In this document: in pieces, positions 1 to 13,386 of the stretch
Layout: each line of letters begins with the position of its first letter
Position numbering within the stretch: position 1 is the first letter of the stretch
Source of the DNA: Tetrahymena elliotti 4EA
Lineage: Eukaryota; Ciliophora; Oligohymenophorea; Hymenostomatida; Tetrahymenidae
Length of the DNA: 64,000 nucleotides
NCBI GenBank assembly: GCA_000231825.2
Contig: JH720339.1
Span: forward strand, 619,285 to 683,284
Direction: 5' to 3'
Notes under the pieces: model-generated
What the model was told of the DNA's origin: nothing
The model's database searches: none
The model's input: the letters and a program-made list of their open reading frames with translations, nothing else
Translations under genes and position numbers: made by a program

Positions 1-1282
1 GGTGGTATCAACAGTTACAACAAACATTTGTATGATTTCATATCAGTCAATTTAGAAACTTTTAAATGGTAATTTTTATCTTCTTTAAAATTTTATTCAT
101 TTATAAAAATAATCATAAAGCAACATGTTACATGTGGAAGGCTTAGAAAAAGGACTTGCTTTCCATTAAATGACACCTGTTTTTAGGGGAGAAACTAAAA
201 TTGAAAATCCTTATTATAATGTCGAAATTAAAAAATCAAAAGATAAAAAAATTAGAAAAGTAAGAGAGGAGGGTTTGTATGTGTTTGGAGGTTTATTATA
301 AAATGGAGAGGCAACTAATTAATTAAGAATTATAAAGCTAGGATAAAAACCTTTGAAATGGGTAGTACCAGACATCAAAGGAGCCCTACCTATGGCAAGA
401 TATTAACATTCATAACATTTCTATGAAGATTTAAATGTACTAATTGTTTATGGTGGTAGAAATGATAATTCTAAATAATATAGAAGCTATAATATGAATA
501 TTAGTTAAAATGGAATTCTAGGTGATATCTGTATCCTAGATATAGAAACCCTAACATGGATTAGTGTAGAAGAAAATGGTCTTAAAAATCTTTAAAAATG
601 TGCATTTGCATCATCAATAATAGGATCTAAAATTATAATTTTTGGTGGATATCAAGAAAAGGGATTCGTAAATGCAGACCTTTACATTTTAGAATTAGAT
701 CAATCTAAGAATAGAAAATTAATAAAGGAGAGCAATAATCCTATGCAGTCTGGTTTTTCTAAAAACTGTATTTAAGTAATGGACATCTTGAACAGTAAAT
801 TAAAAATGAAATAAACTTAGTAATTATATTAACATAATCATTTTAATCATAAAAGACCACACTGATGTGTTTGATATTTTTGATGAGTTTTCTAAGCAAA
901 AGATAAAAAAAAACTAAATTAATGATTCAAGCAGTAAAGTAGAATTATCAGAAAATGACGCAAGTTAATTATTAGGAATGAGAACTTATTAACCAATACC
1001 ATAAAGTATACTCAAAAACAGAAAGTCAGTAAATCGGTCATTTTTAATTTCTATGCAATAAAACTAATTTGGACCTAAGTTTAAAGTAAATTTTTGCATT
1101 GATGAAAAATCCATTTATTTTTTTATTTATAATTTAAGGTTGATTAAAATGGAATACCTTCTTTAAATTGTGTACCTGAAGAAGATGATGAAACAGGCCA
1201 GGTAAGTACAAAAATTATTACAGACCAAGACAAATAAAATGTAAGTAAAAATAAAAAAACAGTAAGTTATGCATAAATATGA
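1..1282 (+). CDS. Kelch-repeat protein, 5' end outside window
   Basis: The N-terminus lies upstream of the window. My exons are 1-68, 121-767, 856-1085 and 1139-1282, summing to 363 codons in frame and ending at TGA 1280-1282. The translation shows kelch blades: GGINSYNKHLYDF at the very start, then LYVFGGLLQNG, VLIVYGGRNDN and IIIFGGYQEKG. Each is a hydrophobic strand ending in the diglycine pair, and is followed 20-50 residues later by the Trp or Tyr of the blade (LKWVVP, LTWISV). The last third has no kelch repeats; it is Ser/Asn/Gln-rich and acidic. Kelch propellers are protein-interaction modules and no enzyme domain is visible, so the role is unknown. Intron ends are hand-chosen by frame; the 52-nt first intron restores a blade segment (FHQMTPV). 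Confidence 0.8.
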
Positions 1283-2092
1283 TTCTAATATATTAATTAT
1301 TTAATTAAGTTAATTCCTTTTATATCCTTATCCATAAATACATAAATCAATACTAAAAAAAATAAAATTCAAAAATGGTATTCTTGAGATATTTATTTTA
1401 TATTTTATCAAAAATTGTTAGTTTTTATTTATAATTTTTTTAGCTTCATTTTTCGATTTTTTCAACAAAAAATTCAGAATATTTGAGGAAGTAAAAATGA
1501 TTTAAAATTTGATATCAAACATAAAAATAGTAAAGTTGAAAAATAATATTCTGTAAATAAATTAAACAAATATTTTTATTTTCCTTTTATTAACTCATAA
1601 TAAATTTATTTCATTTTATTTTATTAATTTTAAAATTTCAATAATAAACAGTTCATCATAATTCATGAAATTATTGAGATAAATAAAATGATATTTTTTA
1701 AACCTATAAAAATAAAAGATCACATCTTAGATAAAATAAGTAGAAATATATTCTTTTTTCAAGCACTCAAAATAATTAAAAGATTTTAAATTCAAATTTT
1801 TAGAAAAAAGGAAAAAAAATAAAAAAATTTAGAAGTGAAAAATAATTAAATAAAATAAATTTTAAGAAGGTAAATTCTTTAGAAGACATATACAAATAAC
1901 AGTTTATAAATATTTGGTGAATAAATAAAACATATAATATTAGTATTTTATATATTTAATTTATATAATAATATTCTATGAAATAAAAGAGATAAAAAAA
2001 TACAAATTGATTTTGGCTTTTAGTAAAACAAAGAAAAAATAAGTTTTAAATTAAATTAAGAAAATTTAATGAGAGAAAATTCAATAGAAAAC
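1283..2092. other. Intergenic, convergent gene ends
   Basis: This AT-rich stretch lies between the 3' ends of the kelch gene and the minus-strand Q-rich gene. No coding pattern, RNA gene or repeat was recognised in it. Confidence 0.6.
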
Positions 2093-5000
2093 TCATTGCT
2101 TCTTTTGGTTGATTTGGTACATAATTATGTGTCCTCCGTCACTTGATTTGTTTGTAAAATTTATATAATTATTTTAATTGTTTAATTTTTAACTATTTGA
2201 GGTACTCTTTTTTAAAAATGTTTATTATGCATTTAAGAAATTACTTCCATTACTTTAATTTCCATTTTAAGCATTTTAAGGATCTTGTGTAATAGTTAAG
2301 CTATTATTTTTAGTCATATTTGTTGACTTATTATCTATTTTTTTAAGGGTTTTTTATGAGTTAGTAGATGATTTCAAAGTTTCTTTTGTGCTAGAATTAT
2401 TGAATTTTGATTCTTTTTCAAATGCAATTAGATTATTTCCTTATGGCTAAACTATTTTATCAAGCTATGAAACTTATTAGGCTATTTTTTGGAGATTTAT
2501 TACATTTTAATTTTTATTTTGTTGATTGATAACAGATGGATCAGATTTTATCAAACTGCTTTTTCTTTCCTAATTTCTTTATTTTTATTAAAGAGATTGA
2601 GAGTTATGTGTTGTTTCGCTTTTTTACAATTCTTTTTGTTAATGTAATGACTTTGAAGAATACTATCCTACGTATAAATCTTATATCTTAATTCCTTAAG
2701 CCTAATTATTGTTTCCCTTTAATTAGATCACTGCTTAGTTAGGGGATTCATTTCTTTTGTATGTTGTTTAACTTTTCTTTTGCTATTTTTATTATGAAGC
2801 AATAAAATTTTTTTGATGTGCTGTTAGTTTAGTTTAAATATATGTCATGTGTTTAGAATTTATTTGATTTATAGCAGAAGTTGCACCTTTTAGAGTAGAT
2901 CTTATATCTTTCATTTATTTATTTTAAACTTATTAATTTTAGTTATTTCTCGCTTGTTCTATCATCTACTGCTCTTAAATCATTTATAATGAGCATACAT
3001 TACTTGGTAAATTGCTATTTTCATCAAAAATTGAACTTAAATTCTATTTAGAGACGCAGCTTGCTGGTACTATAAAATCTGTATTTGAAGATTAAGGAAT
3101 TCCATTCATAAAATTTAAAAGTTCATTTATAGATTATACAGATTCAATATCTCTTTTCTACTTCTTGTGGTCACTTTTAGAGGCATATGAATACTTAGCA
3201 TCTGAAGAACTTTAAGAAGATTCTTTACTGAATTTATTAAGATCCTCTTTACTATCAAGACCATTATTAAGCTTAATGCTGAAACCTTCTATAATTTTTT
3301 AATGTTACTTTTTCATTTCAAGTATAAAAGGTGATTCCTCTCCTCTGCTATTATTCTCAAATTCTTTTAAACTTTCTATTTTCGTTTTATCATCCTGCTA
3401 TTCTTCAATATTAGTTTAACTTTGATTATCGTTCTCTTTCAAATCTTCAACATTTTCTTCTTCTTCTACTTAATTTTATTTAGCACTATTATTATTGTTC
3501 ACACTAGCTTCAGTAGCTAGCTATTTTTCTAATTTACTTTAATCCTAATTTTACGAAGAAAATTATTCACTTTAACCTATTGATAATCTTATTTCTTGTG
3601 TTTAACCTGCAGAATTACTATTGCTTTTTGCATTCTACACTTAAGTAAATTATGATTATAATTCACTTTAGTTATTTGGTTTTGCAGGTGTTTTGTATAG
3701 ATTAATAAAATCAGGATTAGCTTCACAATCATCATCATCATCATCATCCTCTTCATATTCAACCTAATTTTTTAATTCTCCTCCTTCTTTTTTTTCTGTC
3801 AACAATTTTGATTCTTTCTTGTTTTAAAAAACAGTATCTTCATAATAAATTTGATTATATTCGTTTTTTTATTTTTAAATTTAGGGACTTCCTTAAGCTT
3901 ATTAATCTTTTTTTTTAAAGCTTTTTTCATTAATTAATTGATTCTATGGTTCTTTGTGCTAATTATTTTCATATTAAGTATTTTATTAATTCTTTTAGTC
4001 CCTTTTAGATATTTCCTAATAAATTTAATTTTAATTAACTACTAAAGGAATTGGATTATTTCCTTTCACCATTATAACTCTGTTAGAATTATCTTATATC
4101 TAATCTTCAGTATAAGTTATTTCTGATGCAAATCCACAAGAACTGTCAATTTAATTAGCTATACTTATTGGACTTTCTGGGAATGTAATTTATCTTTAAG
4201 ACGCATGATTATTAGATTAATTTTAAACTTATGATGAGGTTTTCCTTTATTTTTCTATGTTAACATCATTAATTTGTTAAGTTTTTTATGCTAATTTTTT
4301 GTTAGTTGAGTTACTATCATATAACTAGTAATGCTTTTAAGACTAAGCACTATTAATTATTTATGTTGAAGAAGAACGAGAATTTTATTTTAATAGTTTT
4401 TGGCTGTTCAATAGTTTTTCTTATGTTGAATTAGTTTTGCCTTACTTTTAATATTCAGTCTATGCCTTATTATTAGTTTTTTTTTATTGTAAATTAACTT
4501 TACTCGTATTTTTATTTGCCGATTATGGATTTGAGTTTTATTTATCATCAGATATCTAATTTTTGCTTTTGCTTTAATAAATTCCACTTAAACTCTTTCT
4601 ATTTTTTTAATGATTACTAATTAGAGACACATTTTAACTTTAATATCCCTTATTATTTGATACTGATTAGGGTGAACTTTTTTATGAGAGGAGGACTTGG
4701 TACTTTCTATCATTATTAGAATTAGGTTGATCTTTTTAAACCTTTATTCTTGAATCATTCTTTTTTAATAAAAATTATTTATTGTTTCATTCAAAAATAT
4801 CAAAGATGAAATATGTTTACGGAGTTTTTATTTTCACTCATTTGACTAATTTAGTGGCTATTAATTATATCTTACTCGCGACTAGTATTTTAATTCTCAA
4901 CAACATCGCCTTAGTTCTTAAAATAATAAAGATTCATTATTTTCGTGATATTATTTAGATCTTAAGGTGTATCATTAATTCTTTAAGTTTTGCTTCCCTC

Positions 5001-6049
5001 CTCAGAAATGCGACTTTTTAATTAAATAAAAAAAATAAAATATATTGATCTATTAGCAATTATATTTAGCATAATACATTAACAATAAAATTTATTGAAA
5101 ATAATTAAAAAGAATTGCTATTAAAATATCTAAATTAAGCTATCAAAGCTGCTCTTACTTATTCTATAAAAGATAATTTAATAGCTTTCCTAATCTGAAT
5201 CAATAAGCTAATTTATTACCTACTACCAATTTAATAGTCATTAATTGCAACTATTTCTTCATTGTTGTTTGTTTACTGAATAGAAGAAAAAGAATTCTTC
5301 ACTGCCTAAGAGTCATTTACAAATACTTAATTATTTTATTCATTTCCCTCTAGCTAGAGAGAGTTGTTTATCAAATTATGCTAGTTATTTTTACTGGTTT
5401 CTATACTCTCAAATTATTGCAAAGGGGAATAATTCGACTTTACTGATACTGCTGTTGTAATTGGGTTAGAAGTAGTGTTGTTAGACTGAGTGGAATCAGA
5501 AAATTTATGACGAAAACTATCAGAAAATCTAATCATTGCTTTTTATATCTCTTATGCATCTGCTTTTTCTTCAACACTTTTTCTTCTTTCAACAATATCA
5601 ACTACCTATGGATTGTTTTATTTTATTATGTAAGTCATGCATTTCTATTTCTACTTTATTTAAGTAGGTGATTAAGGAAAATGAGAAGGGTTTCTACTTT
5701 AAATAAAATTAGTCTTTAAATTCTTATCACTTATACTATTTTATACTGCATCACTACTCATAAGTTTAACAAATATAGGTTATTAAACGCTTGAATCAAA
5801 TTGAATCCCATTAGGATACATTGAAATACTTGCACTATTACTCCTTTAGAATTACTGAAAGGTATTTGCAAAGCCCTAATTCTATGAATTTGCTTAACCA
5901 GTAGGCGTAGCTGGCTTTTATAAACTCGCATAATGTTAATGTTGAGCCTAAATCTAAATTCCCTCACTCTAATTCTTTTTGATATCTATAATTTATCTAT
6001 TGGAATAATTATGATTTGCTAAGTTTTACTAATTTTATTTGACCATCAT
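2093..6049 (-). CDS. Large Q/N/S-rich protein, function unknown
   Basis: ATG is at 6047-6049 and TGA at 2093-2095. Exons on the minus strand are 6049-5220, 5013-4821 and 4759-2093, giving 1,230 codons (1,229 aa). The 206-nt first intron was chosen because only that donor gives the phase needed by exon 2. No recognised domain is present. The protein is low-complexity, rich in Gln (nearly all TAA/TAG), Asn and Ser, with an acidic run of seven Asp near 3730 and Glu-rich stretches near 3450. A short ordered-looking segment ends the protein (GGHIIMYQINQKKQ). No signal peptide or membrane segment is evident. It could be a regulatory or scaffolding protein with prion-like composition. It is transcribed away from the dolichol kinase gene, with a 2-kb gap between the two starts. 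Confidence 0.75.
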
Positions 6050-8109
6050 TTGCTTGAAATCAATTGTTTAACTTTTAAGCACCTTTGCTGTATTTGATAA
6101 GCTAAAAATAAAAAAGATTAACTTTGGATTAAAAAAAACCAAAATTATTTTATAAAAAAAATTCTTTCATTTAAAAATTTTACAATCTGTTTGATGGACT
6201 ATTTTCATATCCTTAACTTATCTATATTCCCGCATGATTAATACTTTAAATTAAATATTGAGGAGGTTAAGCGTAGCTAGATTTTGGTGATAAAACCTAA
6301 ATTTAGCTTTATAACTTCTATTGTTAAATGCCTTAGATATTATGCTAAAAGCTATGTATCTGCTAATAGTTGCTCATTTTATTTAGATTAGAGGCTAACT
6401 TTTAATCTATTAATCTTTTATTTAAAATGGGTTAATTAACTAATTTTTAGCTTTCTGGCTTTTGTTACAAAATAAATTATTAAAATTTTTGTGATTAATT
6501 AATATTAAAAAATCAATGCTATTCAAAATCACCTTGCTAGATCTAAAGTTAGTATTCAGTAAAAATTTTCCCTTTAATTAGTTCACTAAATATGATTAAT
6601 TTACCAATTATTTATTACAATTTTTATTCACAAAAATTGATGGTTTGAAAACTATATTCTATTAAAACTAACTACAAGTGAAATAAACTTCTATGCAATT
6701 TATTTGCTTTAAAGTTATGCCACATATCATAATCATTTTAATAGCAGTCATAAGTGATTATTTTATATTCATTATCTTTAATTTTTTAATTTATTGAAAC
6801 CTTTTTTTAATGAATTAATCAAAAAAAAACTCCAGTTTATTATCTTTTTATTCTATTAGTGTTCTGTTTTTATTTAAAATAAAGCATTTAATTAAAATTG
6901 GTATTTAGTCTTTTTTTATTTATGGTACTAACTTTAATAATACAAAATATTTACTTTAAATGTAGAAAAAAATTAAGATACTAAAGTATTATTTAAAAAA
7001 TAAATAAAAAAATAATTTCTAAATTTACCATTCATCGGGAAAATAAGTTTTGGGTTTGTAATTTATGACTGAGATTTACTTAAAAAAATTGAAATATTTA
7101 CTAGTAGGAAATTTTTCTCAATTTTTATAAAATTTTTGGATTTTCTGAATTAAATTATGTAAATAAAATAAATTAAACAAATATTTATTTAGAATAAATT
7201 AATTAAAAATCTTTTACATATTTTACTCATTATTGCTGCAATGAACAACAATTTTTTTCAAAGTTACATAATATTTTTTAGGTTTTTTAAATATTATTAG
7301 ACTATTGATTTTTGTAAAAGAAAAATAAGAATTTCTCCCTCTTTATTTAATTTCAGAATTTTTCTTCTTTATACTTATTTATTTGCTGACTTATGAAATT
7401 AAATTTTCCCTATCAATAGGAAATTGTAAATAATACCCAAAATGGTGCAGTTAGAAATCAATAATGTGTTAAAAGTAAAAAGGGTTGATACTGAAACTTT
7501 ATTTAGCTAAAAATAAAAAAATTTGTATGATTTTTCAAAAATAATTTTATTTTGCTGTAAATAATTATTCATTTTTTTGCATTTATTATATGATATTTAA
7601 TTTAATAGATATTTATTTATCTATAATTAAAAACCTACTACATCTACTTCATATAAAAGTTAATTTAAGAAATATAATAAGAAGAATTTGATTAGTCTTT
7701 AATTAATATCTATTTTTTTTAACAACTCAAAAATATATTAATTTTATTCAAAATGAAATAATATTTTGTAGAAATGTCTCAAATAGTACAGTAAGAAATC
7801 AAAAATATGATAAAAAATAATAAGGGTTGATGTTTAAACTTTATTTAGTTACAAACAAAATAATTGCATGATTTTTAAAAAAAGTAATTTTTATTTGTTT
7901 TAAAATGATTGTTAATTTTTGTTTTTACAGATTAAATATTTTGTTTAATAGATATTTATTTATCTTTCATTATATACCAATTATGCTTACTTCATTTACT
8001 AGTTAATTTAAAACTAAATATTATTGTAAGCATTTGATTAATATCTAATTTTTTTATCAACTAAAAAAGATACTAATTTTAATTAGAAAAATATAATAGC
8101 TTGTAAAAA
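6050..8109. other. Long divergent intergenic region
   Basis: About 2 kb separates the divergent starts of the Q-rich gene and dolichol kinase. The first 1.4 kb is AT-rich with nothing recognised. The last 0.7 kb holds the tandem duplication described separately. Confidence 0.6.
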
Positions 8110-8130
8110 ATGTCTCAAATAGTGCAGCAA
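7440..8130 (+). repeat. Diverged tandem repeat (period 336-341 nt) of dolichol kinase 5' end
   Basis: Three copies of the gene start lie in tandem. The core GTRCAG with its flanks occurs at 7445-7450, 7786-7791 and 8122-8127, spacings of 341 and 336 nt. Copies 1 and 2 share GAAATCAA, AAGGGTTGAT, ACTTTATTTAG and a 22-nt block (7601-7622 against 7943-7964) at the same spacing. Copy 2 carries an ATG followed by codons for Ser-Gln-Ile-Val-Gln-Gln (7774-7791), nearly the same as the real start at 8110. Only copy 3 continues into the kinase; copies 1 and 2 run into frames without homology. Confidence 0.8.
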
Positions 8131-9474
8131 GGATTTTCAGAATTAGCTATCTTATTTATAGCAGAAATTAAGGACTAAGCCCATTTTAAATATGGGCATT
8201 CTTTAGATTACATTTTAGAGTTACTTATATATTCCTTTGTTTACTTAAATGAGATATAAAACTTCAGAAATGATAAATCAAAACAAAAATACAAAAGATA
8301 AATTTAAGGAGAGTCTTAAAACAAAGTGAAGTTTTAAGGTATTATTAAGATAATAAATTTTATCTTAATTGTAGCCTTAACTATTATGTCCTTGAAACAT
8401 GATAATGAGATAAAACATATCATATAGAATATACTCTAAGGTTTACTTCTAGCATTTATGGTTAGATAATATAAGAATCTTCTTACATTTTGTGAAGCAC
8501 TTTTATTTACTAAAGTATGTAGCTAGTTTTTATGTCTACTTTTTGCCTTTATCCCACATTATGGAAACTTGTAAGATATTTCTCAAGTAGCTGATTTATT
8601 TTTGATATCATCGGTAGCTATCCCTATTGTTAGTTTGTTCATATTTTAGTTTGTAGCAAAAAATATTTTTATCCCATTAGCATTAATTGCTGTGTAATTA
8701 GGAATTATGTTACATCAAGTTTCATTTAACCCAATAAAGTTAATAACATTGACATTATAAGAAAAAAATTCTATCTACTGTTTATTATTTATGGTCGGTG
8801 TAACAATTATAGGTATCTTGCTAAGTCACTTATTAAAGAAAAAGCTTGAACTAATATATGTCAGAAAAATCTTTCACTTTTAAATAGTCTTAATATTCGC
8901 TGTCGGTATTTATACAGCGCCAAATTTAACTCTAATGGCCTCAAGTGGGTTAATATGGGTCTTCTTTTTATTAGAATTTTTAAGATAAGAATTTAGTACT
9001 AGCATCCTTGCATTCAATCGTATTGATTAGTTTGTATCTTAATTTATTGATGAAAGAGATTCTAAATTTCTCATTTTAACTCATATATACCTACTTCTAG
9101 GAGTATCTTATCCCTTTATTTATGAATATAACTTGTTAGATATAGATCTTAGTTCATTCTATGAGAAAGCTTTTAGTGGTATTTTAACTCTTGGTATAGG
9201 AGACAGTTTTGCAGCAATAGTAGGAAAGAGTATAGGATAATTAAGAGTTTTCAAATACTTTAATAGTAGAAAAACATTAGAAGGATTCTTAGCATTTATT
9301 GGCTCAATTATTTTATTCGTAAAAATATTTAATTTCTTAATAGTCAGAGATGAGCAAAATATGATAGCTATGAATGATTGGTTTTATATTAAGGTTGTGA
9401 TAGTAGCTTTAATAGAATGTTTCACATAATAAGTTGATAATCTACTTCTCCCTTTTTTATTTTTATCTTTGTGA
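8110..9474 (+). CDS. DOLK: Dolichol kinase
   Basis: Single uninterrupted frame of 454 aa from ATG 8110 to TGA 9472-9474. It phosphorylates dolichol with CTP in the ER membrane, supplying dolichyl phosphate for N-glycosylation, O-mannosylation and GPI synthesis. Evidence: a string of hydrophobic segments throughout; the VRKIFHF motif (about residue 250), typical of the polyprenol kinase and CDP-diglyceride synthetase-like families; and the CTP-binding signature GIGDSFAAIVGKSIG (about residues 361-375) followed by SRKTLEG. Yeast Sec59 and human DOLK are somewhat longer (519 and 538 aa), so the N-terminal membrane part is compact here. The chosen ATG lies inside the third copy of the upstream repeat, so the first few residues are less certain than the rest. 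In-frame TAA/TAG codons must be Gln. Confidence 0.92.
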
Positions 9475-9838
9475 ATGTATATAATAATATTAATGTCAAT
9501 TATTTTTCATATGAGTAAAATAAATTTTATTTTTTTAAAGAGTTATTTATGGCTAAATTATTTTATTGATGAGAAAAAATTAAATTAGCATTTTTTTATT
9601 TTGAAAATTAATATTTATTATTAATAAAAAAGAGCGGATAATTTTAAAAATTGAAATTCAAAAATTGGTTGATTATTAGTTTGCAATTTCAAAAATTTGT
9701 TCTAAAGGATAGATAGATCATCAATAGATAGAAAGATAGATAGATAGATATCAAAAATTTTGGAACATTAAAAAATCAAGAATATTAACATTTGTATATA
9801 CAAAACGACTTATAAAAATAATCTTTTGTTTTCTTAAA
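9475..9838. other. Short intergenic spacer
   Basis: It holds the 3' flank of dolichol kinase and the 5' flank of the Aurora kinase gene. A GATA microsatellite lies in the middle (separate entry). The start context TTAAAATG at 9835-9841 is A-rich, as expected for a ciliate start. Confidence 0.6.
9709..9750. repeat. Interrupted GATA microsatellite
   Basis: GATAGATAGATC, ATAGATAGAAAG and ATAGATAGATAGATATC occur as an imperfect 4-nt repeat upstream of the Aurora gene. A similar tract lies downstream of ORC2 near 27020. Confidence 0.8.
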
Positions 9839-11734
9839 ATGGATTTCGCTAAATACTTTTTTAATACATCCAACACTCAATTTTTTAAGTCAAGCAATAG
9901 CAATGAAGGTAATAATTCAAAAGGTCTTTTAAATACTTCTATAAAAAACGATTCTGAGCAATCTGCCTAATCAAAATAGCTTAAATCTAATTAAAAAGAT
10001 GTTTAGTAATCTAGTTGTAAATATAATGATACTGCGTTTTTTCTGAATCAATCTAATAATTCAAACTAAAATATTTTCTCTAGTTAGTACAAAACTAATT
10101 TAAATAAACAAGGTTCATAAAATGGTATAAATAATCCCTAAGTAGGACCTTTTTAAATAGGAAATACATCAAATGGCTCCATTTAGAAATAAAATTAATA
10201 ATAAGAACTTGTATTTGATATAAAAGAAAATAAAACATTTTTCCCATTTCTAAGTTGCTTAAAATCTAAAAAAGAAATTTCTGATAAAGAAAATGATGAC
10301 CCTAACTAAAACGAAGTTAAAGATAAATCTCCTTCTCGAGTATAATAAGTCTAATAAAATGTAAAAAAATCCCCACCTTATCATAATATTTATAAAGGAA
10401 CTTAAGAACGTATTTTTAATCCATATGAATGGGGTATTCAAGATTTTGAAATAGGGCGTCCATTAGGTTCTGGTAAATTTGGTCATGTTTATTTAGCTCG
10501 TGAAAGAAAGACTAAGTTTATAGTTGCTATAAAAGTTCTAAGTAAAAAGTAGTTGATAGATAACAATGCAGAAATTTAATTTAGAAGAGAAATAGAAATA
10601 TAATCTCATTTAAAACACGAAAATATATTATAGGTGTATGGATTCTTTTGGGATGAGAAAAAAATATATCTAATTTTAGAATATGCTTCTGGAGGTGAAT
10701 TGTACAAAGAATTAAAATCTCAAGTAAAATTTTTTTTATTTAAATAAATTATTTGCAAACTCTCAAGTTCTTTTAGAAAAATAAATTAATTTTAAAACCA
10801 AAAAATAATCACAAAAAAAATGAATATTATTTTATGATTTTAATTTTAAGAAGTCTTATTATTAGTAAATTAACAATATTAATAAAACTTGTTTAAAAAA
10901 CCACAATATATTTGGTTTGGTTAAAACAATCTTTATTATTGTAAGTAAACCTACTTAAAAAATTTAATTTGATGCATTAGATTTAAAATCTACCATTAAA
11001 ATTTAGTTTGAGATTTCAGATTAGATTTTAAAATCTTAAAAAAATGAATACATCCATTTCAAACTTTTGTACTTTTGAAATTTTTTCACACAATTAACAT
11101 AAATTATATATATATAGCCACTAAGAAGATTTGATGAGGTTATAGCTGCAAAATATGTTAAATAGGTAGCATCTGCTTTAAAATACTTGCATAGCAAAAA
11201 TGTGATTCATAGGGATATAAAACCAGAAAATTTGCTTAATTGTGATGTAATTACTATACTTAAACAAAAAATAATAAATTGAATGATGAAATATTAAAAT
11301 TCTATTGAATAGGGAATTATTAAAATTTCAGATTTTGGATGGTCTGCACATGCTCCCAGTAACAAGAGAAATACATTATGTGGTACTTTAGGTAATCATT
11401 TTTTAATGTAAGAAGTTGTAAATTTAACTGAAAATTTAAATTAGATTATCTTCCTCCTGAGATGGTTGAACATTAGAGTCATGGTAGTCATGCTGATTTA
11501 TGGTGTTTAGGTATTTTGACATATGAATTTTGTGTTGGTTCTCCTCCTTTTGAAGATAGATAAAATAAAAAAACATATGAAAAAATAAAATAAGTTGATA
11601 TAAAATATCCAGATTATTTATCTACTGATGTAATAGATTTTATTTCAAGACTTTTAACGAAGTTACCATCTAAAAGAATGAATTTAGAATAAGCCTTAAA
11701 TCATAAATGGGTAAAAATGCATAACGAAAATTGA
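9839..11734 (+). CDS. Aurora-type Ser/Thr kinase
   Basis: Exons 9839-10723, 11118-11246, 11313-11391 and 11445-11734 give 461 codons (460 aa). Residues 1-200 are a Gln/Asn/Ser-rich extension. The kinase domain starts near residue 203 with [15 protein letters not shown] (glycine loop), then VAIKV (ATP-binding Lys), [10 protein letters not shown] (catalytic loop), [10 protein letters not shown] and [12 protein letters not shown] (activation segment), and DLWCLGI. DFGWS-H-APS together with [10 protein letters not shown] is diagnostic of Aurora kinases, which control centrosomes or basal bodies, chromosome segregation and cytokinesis. The activation-loop Thr is present, so the enzyme should be active. 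The C-terminus (KMHNEN) ends soon after the domain. Introns 2 and 3 (66 and 53 nt) sit just before the DFG block and inside the GTLDY motif. The sequence does not decide between A-like and B-like roles. Confidence 0.93.
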
Positions 11735-13386
11735 GAAAGAAAATGGAAACTAAATAGTTATATCATAGATTTTGTATATTAAATCTAATAGTTTGTAAAT
11801 TAATAAATTCTATCAAAAAATTTTATTTCATTGTATATTAAATTATTTATTTCAAATGGTGGCTTAATATATTTCCTTTTTTATGTCTACTGAATTAATT
11901 ATTTTTCATAAAATATCCTGTAAAAATTATGTATTATTTGTAGAAAATTTATTGGAAAAAAATAGCTCAAGAGAAGCAAATATTTTTTCAAGAAAAGAAA
12001 ATCCAATCAATTAGAAAGAAAAATATGATAAATTTTATAGAATTCATATCTAAAAAGTAATGTATTAATTTAAAATTAGTATTTTATTGTTATTATCAAA
12101 TAAACTTTAAATAAAATTATTACAAGTTTTAAATTATTTACCATAAAATATTTGATGATTCCTATCAAAATTTTTAACTTTTTTACTTATTACTTATAAA
12201 AATGTTAAAAAAGCAACACAAATTCTTTTGAATGTAATGATTTACCTTATAACTCACTTTTGGCTTGAATTTTTTTTTCTAATTTGTAAGTTTTTGATTA
12301 ATTATTTTATAGTGATTTTACTGACTGACAAATAAATTTTTAAAAGAAATTCAAACATAACAAAATAAAAATACTAAATTTTTCTAGATTCCACTTTAAT
12401 CTTTTTAGTTTCAAAACCATAAATCTTTAAATTTTTATTGCTTTTTTAATATTTTTTACCATGTTTTATTTATACAATCAATGGCTTTAATAATATATTT
12501 TGTTTGTTATATCTATCAGTATATAACTCCAGTAAGTTAAAGAGAAGATATTGTAAAAATTTAATCTAATATCCCTTTACTGTAATTTTATAAAAGTGCT
12601 ACCAAATTTATAAATATAAAATATAAACTTTTCTTGATCAGTTAAAAAAATAGATTTAAACAAAATCTCTCAACATATAAATAAAAGACTAATTCAATAG
12701 GCTATGCTTTGTTAAATTAAAAAATAATAATATTTTATTAAAAATAAATCTAGATTTTATATACTCAAAATAGTTTAATTTATAGTATCTCAAAATTAAA
12801 TTTTATTACTGTAAAAGCTTTTTTTTTGTGATTAAAAATCAAATAAACATTAATGGAATGGAATAAACAACCTCAGAAATTAAAAGAAATTTAATATAAT
12901 ATCATTATAACGATAATTTATTTAACATAATACATTGAGTAGAAAACAATTAAAGATTGTGGAAACAAACTAATTCTTCTTCTCTTCCTTATATTAGTAA
13001 TAACTTCCTTAATCAATTTCTTAAAGTCCAGTGTAATATTTGATAATTTAAATATTTTTTTAATTCATTTGATTAATCGATTACCACTAAAAAATAAATA
13101 GGAATATTTAAATAAAGGAGAATTATTTTTTGATTCAGTTAAATGACAATAAAAAAATGACTTTCAATTTTTTTGTTACTGGATAATAGAGGATAAATGA
13201 TTTATAAAGAACAAATTGTCTTGAATTATTTTTTTGATCTTGTTTTTGCAAAAAAATTAATTAAGTAGATATTTTATGTTTATAAAGATCCTTATTAAAA
13301 TCAAACTTTGTTTACTTCCTTGAATATAATTTAATTTATTAATTTAATCATTGAAATTGATAATCTGTAAAAAAAAATAAAACAGA
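11735..13386. other. Intergenic, 1.65 kb
   Basis: AT-rich, with homopolymer runs and scattered stops in all frames even under the ciliate code. No gene or repeat was recognised. Confidence 0.55.

Noticed and set aside
5118..5158. A shorter first intron in the Q-rich gene, from the donor GTAAGAGC
   Set aside because: It gives the wrong phase for exon 2 unless a poor-looking AT-rich segment is kept; the donor at 5219 fits the phase.
2093..9474. Many in-frame TAA/TAG codons as signs of pseudogenes
   Set aside because: They occur equally in conserved enzymes and fit the ciliate code; all these genes end at TGA.
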